Source: Poa pratensis
Taxonomy: Eukaryota; Streptophyta; Magnoliopsida; Poales; Poaceae
Length of the DNA: 64,000 bases
Direction: 5' to 3'
Assembly: GCA_947311845.1 (NCBI GenBank)
Contig: CAMZMU010000020.1
Span: 35,227,560-35,291,559, forward strand
Made by a program: the position numbers and the translations under genes
In this document: one piece after another, positions 1 through 12,664 of the stretch
Layout: every line of letters starts with the position of its first letter
Numbering within the stretch: position 1 is the stretch's first letter
Notes under the pieces: model-generated
Told to the model about the DNA's origin: nothing
Databases searched by the model: none
Seen by the model: the letters and a program-made list of their open reading frames with translations, nothing else

Positions 1-2465
1 GAATGAAGTGATCCAAGTCAATGGTCTATAGTTTGCTACCAAATAGATAATGAGTAAACAATGAATCACACAAGCTAAACGTTTTCATGAATAGTACTTT
101 CGAGACAAGCATCAAACAGTTTTGCATAAGAGTTAACTCATAAAGCAATAGTCTCTAATAAAAGGTATTTAATCAACACAAAGGAAGAATTAAGTTTCAG
201 CATTTGCTTCAACTTTCAACATATTTATCTCATGGATATCGTCAACACAAAGTAGTATAACAAGTCCAATACGTAGCATATAACGCATGTTGTAACAAAG
301 TTGACACTAGTGTTTGCTTGTGGAAGACAGAAAGAATAGGAAAACTGACTCAACATAAAAGTAAAAGAAAGGCCCTTCGCAGAGGGAAGCAGGGATTAAG
401 TCATGTGCTAGAGCTTTTAGGTTTTTGAAACATATAGAGATTGCATAAAATATTTGACACTCCTCCCAACCTTGCTAACACAAGCCATGGCTAACCGAAT
501 CCTCGGGTGCCTTCCATCAATCACATACCATGGAGGAGTATCTAGTTTTGAGAGGTGTTTGTTAATTGTCAACGAATGGTAGCGGGTGAGAACAGTATTC
601 TACCTGTCAAACGGACTTTTAAGAGCGGCTCCCATGAAGGACGTTATTTCTACCAGCAAGGCAGATCATCCCTCTTTCTCTTTGGTTTACACACGCAGGT
701 ATTTCACTGTTTGTCATTGCTTACTGATGAATCAGGGCAAAAGTGTGAAGAGAATTAATGGTTAAAGTTGTAATTAATTGGGACTGGGCACCCCGTTGCC
801 AGCTCTTTTTGCAAATTAGGATAAGCGGATGTATATGCCGCTAGTCCAGGTGTAAAAGTCCATTTGACAAATAGAATAAAGAATAACCACACTAATTCCT
901 CATGAGCTAGTAAACATTGACACAAAAAGGGAATAATAACATTTTGAATAATTTAAAGGTAGCACATGAAAAATTTACTTGGAGTGGCAAGGAAATACCA
1001 CATATAGGTAGTTATGGTGGACACAAATGGCATGGATTTTGGCTCAAGGATTTGGATGCACGAGAAGCATTCCCTCTCAGTACAGAGTTTAGGCTAGCAA
1101 GGTTTATGTAAGCAAACAAGAATATCAACCCGTACACCAAGTTTTATATGACAAACATATTGCAAACGTTATAAGACTTCATACCGTCTTCCTTGTTAAC
1201 CAAACCCTGTTATTAGAAAATATCTAGACCTTAGAGATACCACCGATGCAAACCAAATTTTCAACAAGCTTTACGGTAGTTCTTCACTAATAGGCTTAAC
1301 TCATGTGATGCACAAATTTAATCATGATCTACTTGTTAACTCAAAACAATTGACAAGCATCAAGTTATCCAAATTAGTGATCTACAAGATTAAGCAAGTT
1401 TTTCCTTATACCAATTACCACATGCAACATTTTCTGAACCAACCAAACACCAATCAATTTATTTAACAACTCTCCAAACAGTATAAGTGAAGCAAGAGAG
1501 TACTTTCTAAAAGAAAGCTAATAGCTCTGACAAGAGATACATGAAAACAAGAGCTAAAAGCTGAACAGCGCTAGATATGAATACTCAACAAATATAAGTG
1601 AAGAATAGGAGTATTCTCATGAAAAAGCGGAGCGTGTCTCTCTCCCAATCAAGAATGCTAGGGTCCAGTCAAGCTTTATTGAAAATAAAAGTACAATACT
1701 GAAAATAAAAGCACACAGACGCTCCAAGAAAAGCACATATGATGTGAAAGAATTAAAATATAGTTTCACTAGAGATGACCTGATAATTTTGCCGATGAAG
1801 AAGGGGATGCCCAAGCTTAGACGCTTGAGTCTTCTTGAAATATGCTGGGGAGATCCATGGGAGCCTCCCCAAGCTTAGCTCTTCACTCTTCTGATCCTAT
1901 TATATCATCCTTCTCTCTTGACCCTTGAAAACTTCCGTCACACCAAACTCAAAGTAAATCTCATTAGAGGGTTAGTGCATAATCAAAAACTCACATGTTC
2001 TATAAAGACGCAATATGACTTGTTACTTTAAACATTAGCTACTGCCACTGATGTTATGTGAAGCTCTTCCACCCAAAAAAGAATTTCACTCAACACTAGT
2101 AAAAGAGAGAATGCAAAATAAAAAGGCATAATCTGTCTAAAACAGAACAGTCCGCAAAGACGAATTTTTTCGAGGCACTTACGACGCTCAGATCGAAAAA
2201 CTTTGAACTAACGAAAGATGCATACATATCTGAGGATCACGCACAAAATTTTCAGATTTAAATAATTTTTCTGTGATTTTACAGAAGCAAAACGGTGAAC
2301 AGCAGAAATCTGTTCCTGCGCAGAAATCCAAATCTAGCATCATCTTCCTATTAGAGGCCTTACTTGGCACAACAATGCAAGAAAATAAAGATACAAAGGC
2401 ATTGATACATAAGTAAACAGCACCTTGACTCAAATAAAATAAAAATAGCAGAAAATAAAAATAAT

Positions 2466-2512
2466 GGGTTGTCTCCCACAAGCGCTTTTCTTTAAAGCCT
2501 TTTAGCTAGGCA
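2466..2512 (-). other. Conserved post-ORF motif, copy 1
   Basis: A 47-bp block containing GGGTTGTCTCCCACAAGCGC and TTTTAGCTAGGCA lies 67 bp beyond the env-like stop codon. Near-identical blocks occur at 5684-5730 and 21245-21290 in other elements of the window. It holds no ORF. On the minus strand part of it can pair as a small hairpin (GCGTT/AACGC in copy 2). Confidence 0.6.
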
Positions 2513-2578
2513 TGATAATTTTGATGATGCTCTCATATGTATAAGAGTTGAATATGAAAGAGCATCGAGAAGCAAATA

Positions 2579-3265
2579 TCAAACACATTTAAGTCTAACC
2601 CACTTCCTATGCAAAGGAATCTTGTAAGAAAATAAATCAATAAAGCACAAAGTGACTAGCATAGGAAGGCAAAACAAGTGGAGCTTCAAAAATTTCAACA
2701 TAAAGAGAGAAGACTTAATATTATTGAGATATATGAAACCGTGTATCCCTCTCTCATAAGGACCAGTAGGTCTTAAAGTACCCAGCAAATAAAAGCAAAT
2801 CAAGAGAAAGCTCAAAACCTTCATCATAAAGAGAAGAAATTTAGTAACATGAAGATTTCTATAACCATACTTTCCTCTCTCAAAATAATTTTCAGTGGCA
2901 TCATGAATAAACTCAACAATATAGCTATCACATAAAGCATTCTTATCATGATCCACATGCATAAAAGTATCATTACTCTCCACATAAGCATAATTAATTA
3001 TATTAGTAATAGTGGGAGTAAAACTATCACAAGCATCATTGTAATCATCATAAATTGCAGGCATAGTATAATCATAATAAACTTTATCCTCCATAGTAGG
3101 TGGCACCAAAATACCACTATCATTATAATCATCATAAATTGGAGGCAAAGTATCATCAAAGAAAATTTTCTCCTCAAAACTTGGGGGACTAAAAATATCA
3201 TATTCATCAAAACCAGCTTCCCCAAGCTTAGACTTTTCCATAGCATTAGCAATAATGGTGTTCAA
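2579..3265 (-). pseudogene. env-like ORF of Athila-type element (228 aa)
   Basis: Open frame from ATG at 3265 to the stop at 2579. The N-terminal half carries a duplicated acidic Tyr/Asp-rich segment: residues 24-50 and 51-78 both follow a PP..EEK/EDK...IYDDYND pattern. Two hydrophobic stretches, about residues 143-161 and 187-213, could be membrane segments. The position after the gag-pol slot and the membrane segments match the env-like third ORF of grass Athila elements; this is family recognition by eye. It begins only about 275 bp after the primer site, so gag and pol are missing. A second, frameshifted copy of the N-terminal part lies at 26603-26854. No intact signal peptide or fusion motif is evident, and no function is claimed. 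Confidence 0.55.
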
Positions 3266-3540
3266 AGATTTATAGTAATAACATTGCTACCATCATGCAA
3301 ATAATTTCCATAGGTTTTTTAATTTTCTCTTCAAAAGCATCATGTCCTAACTCAAGATAAATTTCATAAGCTCTCTAATTTTTTGTTGTTTTCCATTAAG
3401 CCTAACTAGTGAAATAAAAACAAGAAACAAAAAGATATAATTGCAGAATCTAAAGGAAATACCTTCGAGCACTCACACGTCAGCAACAGTGCTAGAAAAT
3501 AGCTAAGTAGCTGGAGGATGTGAGTACCTTTTACCTTACC

Positions 3541-3558
3541 TCCCCGGCAACGGCGCCA
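3541..3558 (-). other. Primer-binding site, tRNA-Asp type
   Basis: The minus strand reads TGGCGCCGTTGCCGGGGA, complementary to the 3' end of tRNA-Asp, 10 bp after the end of LTR 3569-5020. It marks the start of the internal domain and fixes the minus orientation. Confidence 0.85.
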
Positions 3559-3568
3559 GAAAATAGCT

Positions 3569-5020
3569 TGATGTCTACGCACGCTTCTATTCTTGTAGAC
3601 AGTGTTGGGCCTCCAAGTGCAGAGGTTTGTAGAACAGCAGCAAGTTTCCCTTAAGTGAATCACCCAAGGTTTATCGAACTCAGGGAGGTAGAGGTCAAAG
3701 ATATCCCTCTCAAGCAACCCTGCAATTAAGATACAAGAAGTCTCTTGTGTCCCCAACACACCTAATACACTTGTCAGATGTATAGGTGCACTAGTTCGGC
3801 GAAGAGATATTAAAATACAAGTGATATGGATGATTATAAATGGTAATTGCAATCTGAAATAAAAATGGCAGCAAGCAAACATGTAGCAGAACTGGTTGTA
3901 AACGGTGTTTCAATGCTTAGAAACAAGGCCTAGGGATCATACTTTCACTAGTGGACACTCTCAACAATAATAATATAATTGAATACATAGATATTTCCTC
4001 TTCACTATGCTACTCTGAATTATTCTCTCGTTGGATAACGAACACCAATCCACTGCGTAGGGCTATAAAAGCACACCTTAAAGTCGCATTCCACATCTAG
4101 GGAACCCCACACTGTCAACTTGAGCGCCCTAAATAGTACTAGACAAACACCGCAATTTCATAGAGACATCCAACGCAAATAATAACTCATGATAAGTATT
4201 CCTGTTATCTTTAGCCTAAGAGCCACACACGGGGCGCACACTGTCAACTTCGCACCGTGGGACAAAGGTGACTCCGGAGATTACATTAATAAAACCACTT
4301 GAGTAGCATATAAGATAATGAAGAGTAACATCTATGGATTCAACTAGATTACAAAGCTCATGATCACATAAAGATCACACCATGGGAGAGAGAGATAAAC
4401 CACATAGCTACCGGTAGAGCCCTCAGCCCCGAGGGAGAACTACTCCCTCCTCATCATGGGAGGCAGCAACGGCGATGAAGATGGCAGTGGCGTCGATGGA
4501 GATGGCTCCGGGGGCAATTCCCCGTCCCGGCAAGGTGCCGAAACACAGACTTCTGTCCCCCGAATTAGGGTTTTTGGTGGCGGCGGAGCTACGGAACTCT
4601 TCTGGCGAAATCGTCGATTCTTCTGTGAGTTTTAGGTCAGGGGCAATATATAGTCCAAAGGGCGTCGCGAGGCGGTGCACGAGGAGGCGACACCACCCCA
4701 GGGCGCCGGGAGATCCTTGGCCGCACCGAGCCCACGTGTGGGGCCCTCGTGGCTCCACTTCGTCTCTCCTTCGGACTCCAGGTGTCTTCTGATAAAATAG
4801 GGGCCTCCGTAAATTTTCGTCCAATTCCGAGAATATTTCCAGACTAGCTTTTCTGGAATACAAAAATAGCAGAAAACAGTAACTGGCACTGTGGCATCTT
4901 GTTAATAGGTTAGTCCCAGAAAATGTATAAAAATGATATAAAGTATATATAAAACATGAAGCAATTGATATAAAACATGCATGGAACATCAAAAATTATA
5001 GATACGTTTGAGACGTATCA
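3569..5020 (-). mobile_element. LTR of Athila-type element (LTR1)
   Basis: On the minus strand it begins TGATACGTCTCAAACGTATC at 5020 and ends ...CGTAGACATCA at 3569 (1452 bp), with TGAT...ATCA termini. It is followed by a tRNA-Asp primer site and preceded by the purine-rich AAGCTTGGGGATGCC (5021-5035). A TATA-like tract (minus CTATATATTG) lies near 4645-4653. ORFs such as 4423-4992 inside it have no family match and are not genes. Confidence 0.8.
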
Positions 5021-5683
5021 GGCATCCCCAAGCTTAGACGCTTGAGTCTTTTTGAAATATGTTGGGGATATCCATGGGAGCCTCCCCAAACTTAAACTCT
5101 TCACTCTTCTCCATCCTATTATATCACTCTTCTCTCTTGACCCTTGAAAACTTTCGCCACACCAAACTCAAAGTAAATCTCATTAGAGGGTTAGTGCACA
5201 ATCAAAAACTCACATGTTCTATAAGGACGCAATATGACCGTTACTTTAAACATTAGCTACAGCCACTGATGTTATGTGAAGCTCTTCCACCCAAAAAAGA
5301 ATTCCACCCAACACTAGTAAAAGAGAGAATGCAAAATAAATGACATAATCTGTCTAAAACAGAACAGTCCGCAAAGACGAATTTTTTCGAGGCACTTACG
5401 TTACACAGATCGAAAAACTTTGAACTAACGAAAGATGCATACATATATCAGGATTACGCACAAAAATTTTCATATTTAATTCACAATCTTCTGATTTTAT
5501 TAATTTCGTACAGTGAACAGCATAAATCTGTTCCTGCGCAGCAATCAAAATTTTAGCAACATCTTGTCATTAGAGACTATTCTTGGCACAACAATACAAA
5601 AAAGTAAAGTTACAAAGGAGTTGCTACAGAAGTAGACAAATTTCTTGACTCAATAAAAGAAAAATTGCAGAAATAAAAATAAT

Positions 5684-5730
5684 GGGTTGCCTCCCATAAG
5701 CGTTTTTCTTTAACGCCTTTTAGCTAGGCA
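5684..5730 (-). other. Conserved post-ORF motif, copy 2
   Basis: Same 47-bp block as at 2466-2512 (gggttgcctccca...tagctaggca), here with no upstream coding region left. Confidence 0.6.
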
Positions 5731-6870
5731 CTTATTGCAATACATAATATTTCCAAAGTGTTGCTATTAAACAAAATCAAATTTTGTTTTTAAGTTACAG
5801 AAAGGTTGCTTAAATGGCCAACTTCTAAATGAAAGGTAAGAACCATTAATAATCAAATGAAAACGCAAAGAGGCCACTCTTGCAACAAAAGTAAGAATCT
5901 GTCCAGAAAAACAGCAGCTGCCAAACGTAATTTTTAGGTGCTCTTAAACATGTCCGAAATTTTAGCCAATTTTTGTGCATTCAGAGGATTCGGTGATACA
6001 ACATCAGTAAATTGTACGTGATTTTTAGAGCTTCCAGTAAAATATGAAAAATCACGCAATGAGCAGTAGATAACGAAAACAGAAAATCACTTTTTTCAAA
6101 TGCATCAACTAAGCTAAATGGGTAAAACTTGGTACATTATTTTTGATAAACTAAAAGAGCAGAGGCTAAGCAAGACCTAAACATGCTAGCTACATCAAGG
6201 AAAACTCTAAATAAAAATCGAAAGTAAAACCTATTTAGAATACAAAGAAAGAACCAAATAAAGAAACAAAAGAAAAGAAAATATTTTTGTTGTTTTGAAT
6301 TTATAAGTGAAAGTAAAGAAGCAATAAAAACCAAATAAAGATCCTAATAAAAATAAAGAAGGTAAAACCAAGACATATAAAAACAATTATAATACAAGTT
6401 AAGACAATACATATCATGTGGACCGGTAATATAGAGTATGAACGAGACAACCTCATGTTAGTTGATGAATAGGGGGATGACTCGGGCATCCCCAAACTTA
6501 GATGATTGTATCTTCTTGAATATGTTCTAGGGATGCACCTACACATCCCCAAGCTTGAGCTCTTGCGTCTTCTTGTTCATCTTATATCACCATATTGATT
6601 AGATCTGATAGGCTACATCCACATAAAACTTCACAAAACTCATTAGTAGGGTTAGTACGCATTAAATAAAATCCACTCATGTTCAAACATTTGACAAATT
6701 ACATAATATTTATTTAACATTAGCCACTATATATACCGAGGTTCTTATTATTTCCGTTGTCCGTCGAAAAACTAAGGAAATCAAGAGAACCTAAGTACAA
6801 TATTGAATAAACACAATAGAAATCTGTCAAAACTGAACAGTCTGTAAAGATGACACTTAACGAGATAGTT

Positions 6871-6992
6871 CTTTTGGGTTTCATCTCCATAAGAGTGGCT
6901 CGGTTTTTTTCGTTGGCTTGCCAAGCCTATCACAACCCTCCTCCTTTATCCGGGCTTGGGACCGGCTATGTTGAGACAACATAGGCGGAGTT
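6871..6992. mobile_element. Short retroposon with 16-bp target duplication
   Basis: The 122-bp insert is flanked by perfect direct repeats ACTTAACGAGATAGTT at 6855-6870 and 6993-7008. A long, perfect duplication of this size is typical of target-primed (LINE/SINE) insertion. The insert carries no ORF. Its minus strand contains GTTGTGATAGGCTTGG, a segment I associate with a widespread plant non-LTR/SINE tail, but I cannot confirm the family. Confidence 0.7.
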
Positions 6993-7668
6993 ACTTAACG
7001 AGATAGTTACATAGCTCAAATCAAAAAAACTTAAAACTAATGAAAGACAGATAATAATCTCAGGTTTATGCACAAAACTGTTCAAGTCAAAATACTATTC
7101 TGAGATTTATCACGATTTTTTACAGTGAAGCACAGGAATCTGTCTAATTTGAACAGTCGGTGAAGATCGAATTTTTCGAGACAATTACGTAAATCAAATC
7201 ACAAAAAGTTAGTCTAATGAAAGAAAGATAATAAGCATTACTTTGCACTCAAGAAATTTCAGATCAAGATCACGTTCTGGTGATTTTAAACATTTAATAC
7301 GGTGGAGCACAGAAAATCTGTTTCTGGACAGCAAAGCAAAACTATCAACTTTCAATTAACTAGAGACTATAATTAGCATTTTATTTTTATGTACAGAGGT
7401 ATATACACAATATTTACATGTTTTTTGATGAGAAGCTTCCATGGAAAGATTTGCTTAAGTGTTCAAGGTCGACCCCCACTTAACCATTGCTCATCTTTCC
7501 AATCACTCTCTTTTTGAAAACGTTTTTAGATAACAAGTACAACTAAATTTTTTAATAATCCGTATTTCCTACCCATACTAAGATAGAAAACAACTTAAAA
7601 CTGAAAATAAAAACTACTTAGAGATAAAGCAAACAAGTGCACACAAGAATATTCACCTACGCTATGTC

Positions 7669-7686
7669 TCCCCGGCAACGGCGCCA
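7669..7686 (-). other. Primer-binding site, tRNA-Asp type
   Basis: The minus strand reads TGGCGCCGTTGCCGGGGA, 10 bp inside LTR2. It is the same primer type as at 3541-3558 and 23330-23347. Confidence 0.85.
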
Positions 7687-7696
7687 GAAAAGGTCT

Positions 7697-9189
7697 TGAT
7701 AACCCACAAGTATAGGGGATCGCGTGTAACCTTTTCGATAAGTAAGAGTGTCGCACCCAACGTGGAGCTAAAGGTAGGATAAGTATTCTCTCAAGTTCTA
7801 TCAACCACTGATACAACTCTACGCACACTAAACGTTTACTTTATCTAGGAAATAATACTAGAGTAACAATACTGGTATGAGAGATAGCTTTGTGAGATAA
7901 TAAATACAAGAAAGTAAATGTTAGTTCTGCAGCAATAAAATACACTAAGTAACCATAAACTAACAGTACCATGAGTGTGGAAAAGTGGTGGTAATTGTGA
8001 TGGCTTTGTCCAAGATTAATTACCGAATATATCGGGTTCATTGTCTTCGATGCAGTTTTCTATGTGGGAGAGGCTAAATATACATGCACTCCACTACTTG
8101 GGATTACAAGTACTATATGATTGGATTGTTAGAAAGCATCCGCGAATACTAACAATGCATTAAGATTTCTCCAACCATAGCCTTAAGTTTAAGGTCCTCT
8201 TACTCCCATACGTGCAACTAACCGGTTCGCGCCCTTAGGTTTCGGTCACTCCGGCAGGACTCCCCCCTTCGTTTACAAATACTACCAACCCCGTGATGTT
8301 TGATCCATGCGCGCACAAGTATAATGGACACCACAGGACAGTACCATATCAACATACAACTCTAATGAACAAAAGATATTCAACCAAGCAATCAAAAGAC
8401 AAATAAACTACACAAACATGTCATAGATCATAGGATAAATATTATAGCATCAAACAACATGTTTACATAGGACGGTACAGAGCTTTGTGGGAGGATGAAC
8501 CACTGAATACAAGGAGGAGTTGGTGATGGAGATGGCGGTGAAGACGGCGGAGAGGCAGCGCGGTGGCGCAGGGCGGCGGCGGCGGCGCGGGGAGCTCCTT
8601 CCCGCCGCCGGCATCGTGGCGGAGCGCCGCCCCTTAGCCTCCCTCCTTCATGGCTTCTTGGGAGCCCTCCCCCATGGAGATGAGATCCATGGGGGAGGCA
8701 AAAACGTGGCTTTGGTGGCTGCAAATTCGTGTTATGGGGTGTTCTCCACGAGTTAGGTTCCCTCTCTTTGTATAGCTTCTCGGATTCCCGTCATCCCATT
8801 TAGGGTTGCAGTAAATCGGGCTTATCTCGGCCGTCCGGACTCGGAATCAGGCGAATTTTCTGTCTAGAACGTTCGCCGTAAAATTTCCTACAACTTTGTC
8901 TTCGGCGCGACTTCCGTGGGACGCCGTCTTCGGGCCCAAACGAGCCCATCTTTGAAAAATGTTTCCAGACAGATTTCAGGAAAGTCCCAATTCGACTCCA
9001 ACAAGGTTTCCTCTTGTATTTTTGATAATCCTACACATCAAAGAGTAAAACAAAAACATTGTGCACTTTTGCAACTATTAATAGGTTAGTCCAAATAAAT
9101 CATAAACTTAATATAAAAACAAGTGTCAAAGGCATAATATTAATTAACATGAAACAATCAAAAATTATAGATACGTTTTGGACGTATCA
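7697..9189 (-). mobile_element. LTR of a second Athila-type family (LTR2)
   Basis: On the minus strand it begins TGATACGTCCAAAACGTATC at 9189 and ends ...CTTGTGGGTTATCA at 7697 (1493 bp), followed by a tRNA-Asp primer site. It shares only its first ~30 bases and general layout with LTR1, so it is a different family. It defines the right border of retroelement sequence here; 9190 onwards is unrelated. No matching left LTR lies in the window. Confidence 0.8.
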
Positions 9190-11150
9190 TTGATCTTACC
9201 AAAACCCTAGAGCACGTAGACTCCGTCTACTTGGTATGTTTATCGAGATCAGAGTACTTATGTACACTTGTGCCCTAATCTATCTTCGCCCTCATCAAAC
9301 CCTAATTTCGTCGGTGTCTTGTACTTCTATCGACATCGTCACTCTTTAAATTTGTGATATCTTTTATTACATGATGGCCATCTCTAAAAATCCCATTCAT
9401 ATCCCAACTTTTGTTATCTATCTATCTATCTCGATTGTCAATCCTTGTTGATGATGTTCATCCCGTAAAAATATGTTCATCCAATCCTAATTTCTTTACC
9501 TCCACATATCATCTATTTCACATGCACTTTTTCAATCTTTCTTTTATCTATTTTGAAGGTTTAATTCTATCTGGAATTGTTTGGAGTTAGTGGATTTTAT
9601 TTGCACCTTTGTATTTAGTGTATGCATAACTACGAGGTGTTGATTGCAACTATGAGAAGTCTACCAAGAGAAGGTAGAAGGGAACATCAACAAATATCTT
9701 GAGCTAGGAAGGTTACTTTTAATCATACCACATCCTATATTTTTATTGAAGTATTTTGTTTGCCAAACATGTATGCACGTTAGTGCTATTAGTTTTGTAG
9801 CAAAAATATTGCCATTTATTGTAATCCACCACATATATACATATATGAGCCTTGATCCAAATACTACCATACCATACATAAACCATAGGTGCAGACTGTG
9901 TTGACTTTTTCGTAGCGAAGCTTAGGTGTGTTCAGTTTAGCGTCTAATCAGACATTCAAGTTTACTTTTAATTTATGAGGCTGCTCATTAACCGGACTTC
10001 AACCTGAGAGATAATTAATTTATCTAATTTTTAATTACTTTGGTCGGTAGAGTTTGCAAATTAGCGGTTGTTACTTGAACATGTGAACTTTATAATTTGA
10101 ACCAAACACGAGCAGAGCGGTCAACTATAATTTTTGGTTTAACGATTATACTTGGTGTTCGTTCATCCCAGTCCTTTTATTTTCGACAAACCCTCCAATT
10201 AGTGAGCAGTTCTCTTTATTGTGTTATAATTTACGGAGTAGCAGTTATAACATATTTTACACCATTCTTCCATGTGTGGGAAAGTTACTCTCCCTCATGG
10301 AAGTCCCGCTCGTAGTCACCACTAGGAACTGTTAGCATTGTACCTTATTTGAATATCATTTGTACAAACTCAAGGCAACTCGATGTGATCACCAATACAG
10401 GCTCTGCAAAGTGTAAAACCTAATTGATTAGCCGTGTTCGCTCGTTCATCAGCAGCCCAACCTTGTGATCTATGGCCAGAACCAAAAATCATATCACTTG
10501 TTGGAAGGCTTACAATGTTCTGTTACTTTTGGATTACTTTTGTATTTGGGTTATGAAAGTTGTCACATTATCCCTTGTTGTACAAAGTTATTATATTGTG
10601 TTGTCACAAATACTTGTTCGCTTTATGCAAATAAACTGTAGAACCCTTCATGGGTAACTTGTGGAGTACGTCATGTGCTCACCTTGCTATAACCAATTAT
10701 TGCAGAGAACTCTGCTGGAAAAGGATTACATTGAAATCGTTAGGTGTGCGTGCCTAGTAAGAAAGTTGTGCGGCTAATAGAGGCATGTCTACCGAAGTTA
10801 TTAAAGTTTTCCCCTGAAATTTGATGAGTTTGTAAACTTTTTCCATAAGGAAATTTACTCTCTTTTATCAATTTAAAGTTTGAGTGATTCTTTGTTATCG
10901 TAACTGTCATCTGTGTGTATTAGGAAAATCCTAGGATAGTGTGTGTTCGACACAGGAGATTCTGAATGGTTGTATCTGGGTCCTTACAACATATATTTGG
11001 ACTTATCTAACCATCTATGTTGGCTCAAGAATACACTCTCCTTGCTACATAGGTCTAAAATGTGCAATTATGTGCCGTACTATTTTGATAAAAGGGCATT
11101 GTATTACTCATAGTATCACAAGGATACACAGTAGGGTGCACACATCCAAA
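9190..11150. other. Low-copy non-coding stretch
   Basis: No retroelement motif, splice-supported gene or ORF with recognisable content is seen in this roughly 2 kb. It includes a short TATC run near 9418-9432. The ORFs here (up to 72 codons) are compatible with chance in AT-rich DNA. Confidence 0.5.
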
Positions 11151-11218
11151 ACAAATCAAGAAGATAAACAATGGTATAAAAGATGATGTACACAAATCAT
11201 AAAGAGCTCGTGTAATGC

Positions 11219-12655
11219 CTATGAAACTGGAGCGCAAATTCTTAGATCACAGTGCCACCCATATGAGACAAACATATCTCTCATAGTATCCTCCGATCGT
11301 GTAGACACCTTCATAAACATGTCACAAAACTTAACACACCGCAGAGACGACCATAAACGAAACATACGTGTACACCGGTACAAGTTTGAAATTAGTTCGA
11401 TGACTGACCATATAGAACGAGACAACTTACATTGGAAGAATAAGTGATTTATTGTCTCATCATGATGACAAAATACACATTTTGTGCTACCATGCCAATT
11501 GTGTTTTATAAGTTTGTACTTGGTAAAGATTACTCCTTTGCGATGGTACCATGCAAAGATTTTTATTTTTACTGGTGCCTTCATTTTTTAAGATTTTATT
11601 ATTATTATCGACTGGCACATCTTGATCAACAAGGGCTTTATACATATAATCAATCAAGAATTTCCCATTTCTTGCAGATTCCAATGAAATTCAACAGTCC
11701 CTTACAACAGTTGTACCAATGTCAATCGCCCTAACAGAGCATTCTATGCCGCAAGTCTGGAGCCGATTAAATCACTCTTGTGACAGACAATGTTATGTAG
11801 AGCTGGATATTGATCCCGGATTGTGGTATTACCTATCAACTTATCCTCCTAGAATTTAATGTTTGAACCATCCTTAATATAAAAAGATCCTAAGAAAGAC
11901 TTCGTCGCGATTAGACCCGCCATACAATGAGAATCACGTGATATCCAATAAACCCGTGGAAAATCTTTTGAACCTAGGTATGTCCTTCTTAGAAGAGTTT
12001 GACAAACCCCATCCTAGGTAAGATGGTTAAAAAGCCATTTAGTGACAGAGCTGTGTTTTTAACTTGAAGGTCATGAACACCCAACCCCCGGGTGAATTGA
12101 TTTTCTTTTCACAATACCTTTTCCAAAAGAATCTTGATCGGATGAAATCCAATATGTGCAAGACTCTTAGTACTATCTTGATCGGATGAAATCAAATATG
12201 TGCAAGACTCTTAGTACTAAATTGATAAGAACCAATCTTCCACCTAGATATAGTAATTTTCCTTTCCAATTGCTTAGACTTTTTTGAAATCTGTACTCGA
12301 CATATTTTCATTCCTCATTGTGAGTTTCCAATAATGTATCGGGATAACCTATTTAATAGGAAACTGGCCTTGCTCGCAGTCGAATAATTCAGCATACTGA
12401 GCAGGCTCGTGCTGGGCCTCCGGAAAGTGAACAATTCACTTTTTCGAATCTCAAAAGTTGTTTGAACCCTGATAAAATTAATTTCAACTTACTTAACTTT
12501 TCTGAGAACATGTTTCGTAAATAGAATTGTGTCAACCGCATACTGGAAAATCGATAGTCCTCATCCACGAGATGTGGCAGTACCCCTATAATTATGCCAT
12601 CAACTTTAGCGCGTTCACTCGTGACACCTAATATATCGACTACTATGTTAAACCA
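11219..12655 (-). pseudogene. LINE reverse-transcriptase C-terminal remnant
   Basis: Read right to left, conceptual translation in shifting frames gives the end of a plant LINE polymerase. It has an RT segment with PHLVDE then QYAVDT at 12531-12542, where the catalytic YADD has become YAVD; then an ASWKGK-type linker, a GNTTIRDQYPALHNIVCHKS segment, and the zinc-binding zf-RVT region (residues W..R.GVI.TK..L...NWHGS..C.FCHHDETI.HLFFQC, 11219-11684). Several frameshifts and stops make it non-functional. A 44-bp tandem duplication (12131-12174 and 12175-12218) lies inside the coding region. The 5' end is lost at about 12655, where the local repeat begins. Poly-A was not found. Confidence 0.8.
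12131..12218. repeat. 44-bp tandem duplication in LINE remnant
   Basis: Two adjacent copies of a 44-bp unit starting ATCTTGATCGGATGAAAT, differing at one visible position (TCC against TCA). It disrupts the LINE frame. Confidence 0.85.
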
Positions 12656-12664
12656 GATTTAGGG

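Larger units (their letters stand above)
1..3568 (-). mobile_element. Athila-type LTR element, internal domain (runs off left edge)
   Basis: Read on the minus strand, this follows LTR 3569-5020. It contains the primer-binding site, a short leader, one env-like ORF (2579-3265) and then about 2.5 kb of AT-rich non-coding sequence continuing past the window edge, where the other LTR is expected. No gag, protease, reverse transcriptase or integrase is visible between primer site and env-like ORF, so this copy is pol-less (deletion derivative or non-autonomous form). The stretch 1801-2520 is closely repeated at 5030-5730 in the neighbouring domain, with the same purine-rich AAGCTTGGG motif. 1-1800 has no credible ORF and resembles the long 3' untranslated part of grass Athila elements. 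Confidence 0.75.
5021..7696 (-). mobile_element. Non-coding internal domain between LTR2 and LTR1
   Basis: Minus-strand order: primer site at 7669-7686, then about 2.6 kb without any convincing ORF, then a purine tract abutting LTR1. 5030-5730 repeats 1801-2520 closely. A second purine-rich AAACTTAGATG/CCCCAAGCTT block lies near 6490-6555. Because LTR2 and LTR1 belong to different families, this is a mosaic or recombined element rather than a simple LTR-internal-LTR unit. Apart from the retroposon at 6871-6992 I see no other feature. Confidence 0.6.

Noticed and set aside
4423..4992. 189-codon minus-strand ORF
   Set aside because: Lies wholly inside an LTR, with no recognisable domain; chance frame in GC-rich LTR sequence.
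3569..5020. Solo LTR interpretation of LTR1
   Set aside because: A primer site and internal domain follow directly, a purine tract precedes, and flanking 5-mers do not match.
9418..9432. TATC microsatellite
   Set aside because: Only about four units; ordinary simple sequence.
9926..10110. Possible hAT-like MITE with GTGTTCAGTTTA / GTGTTTGGTTCA ends
   Set aside because: Only about 9 of 12 end bases match and no target duplication is visible.
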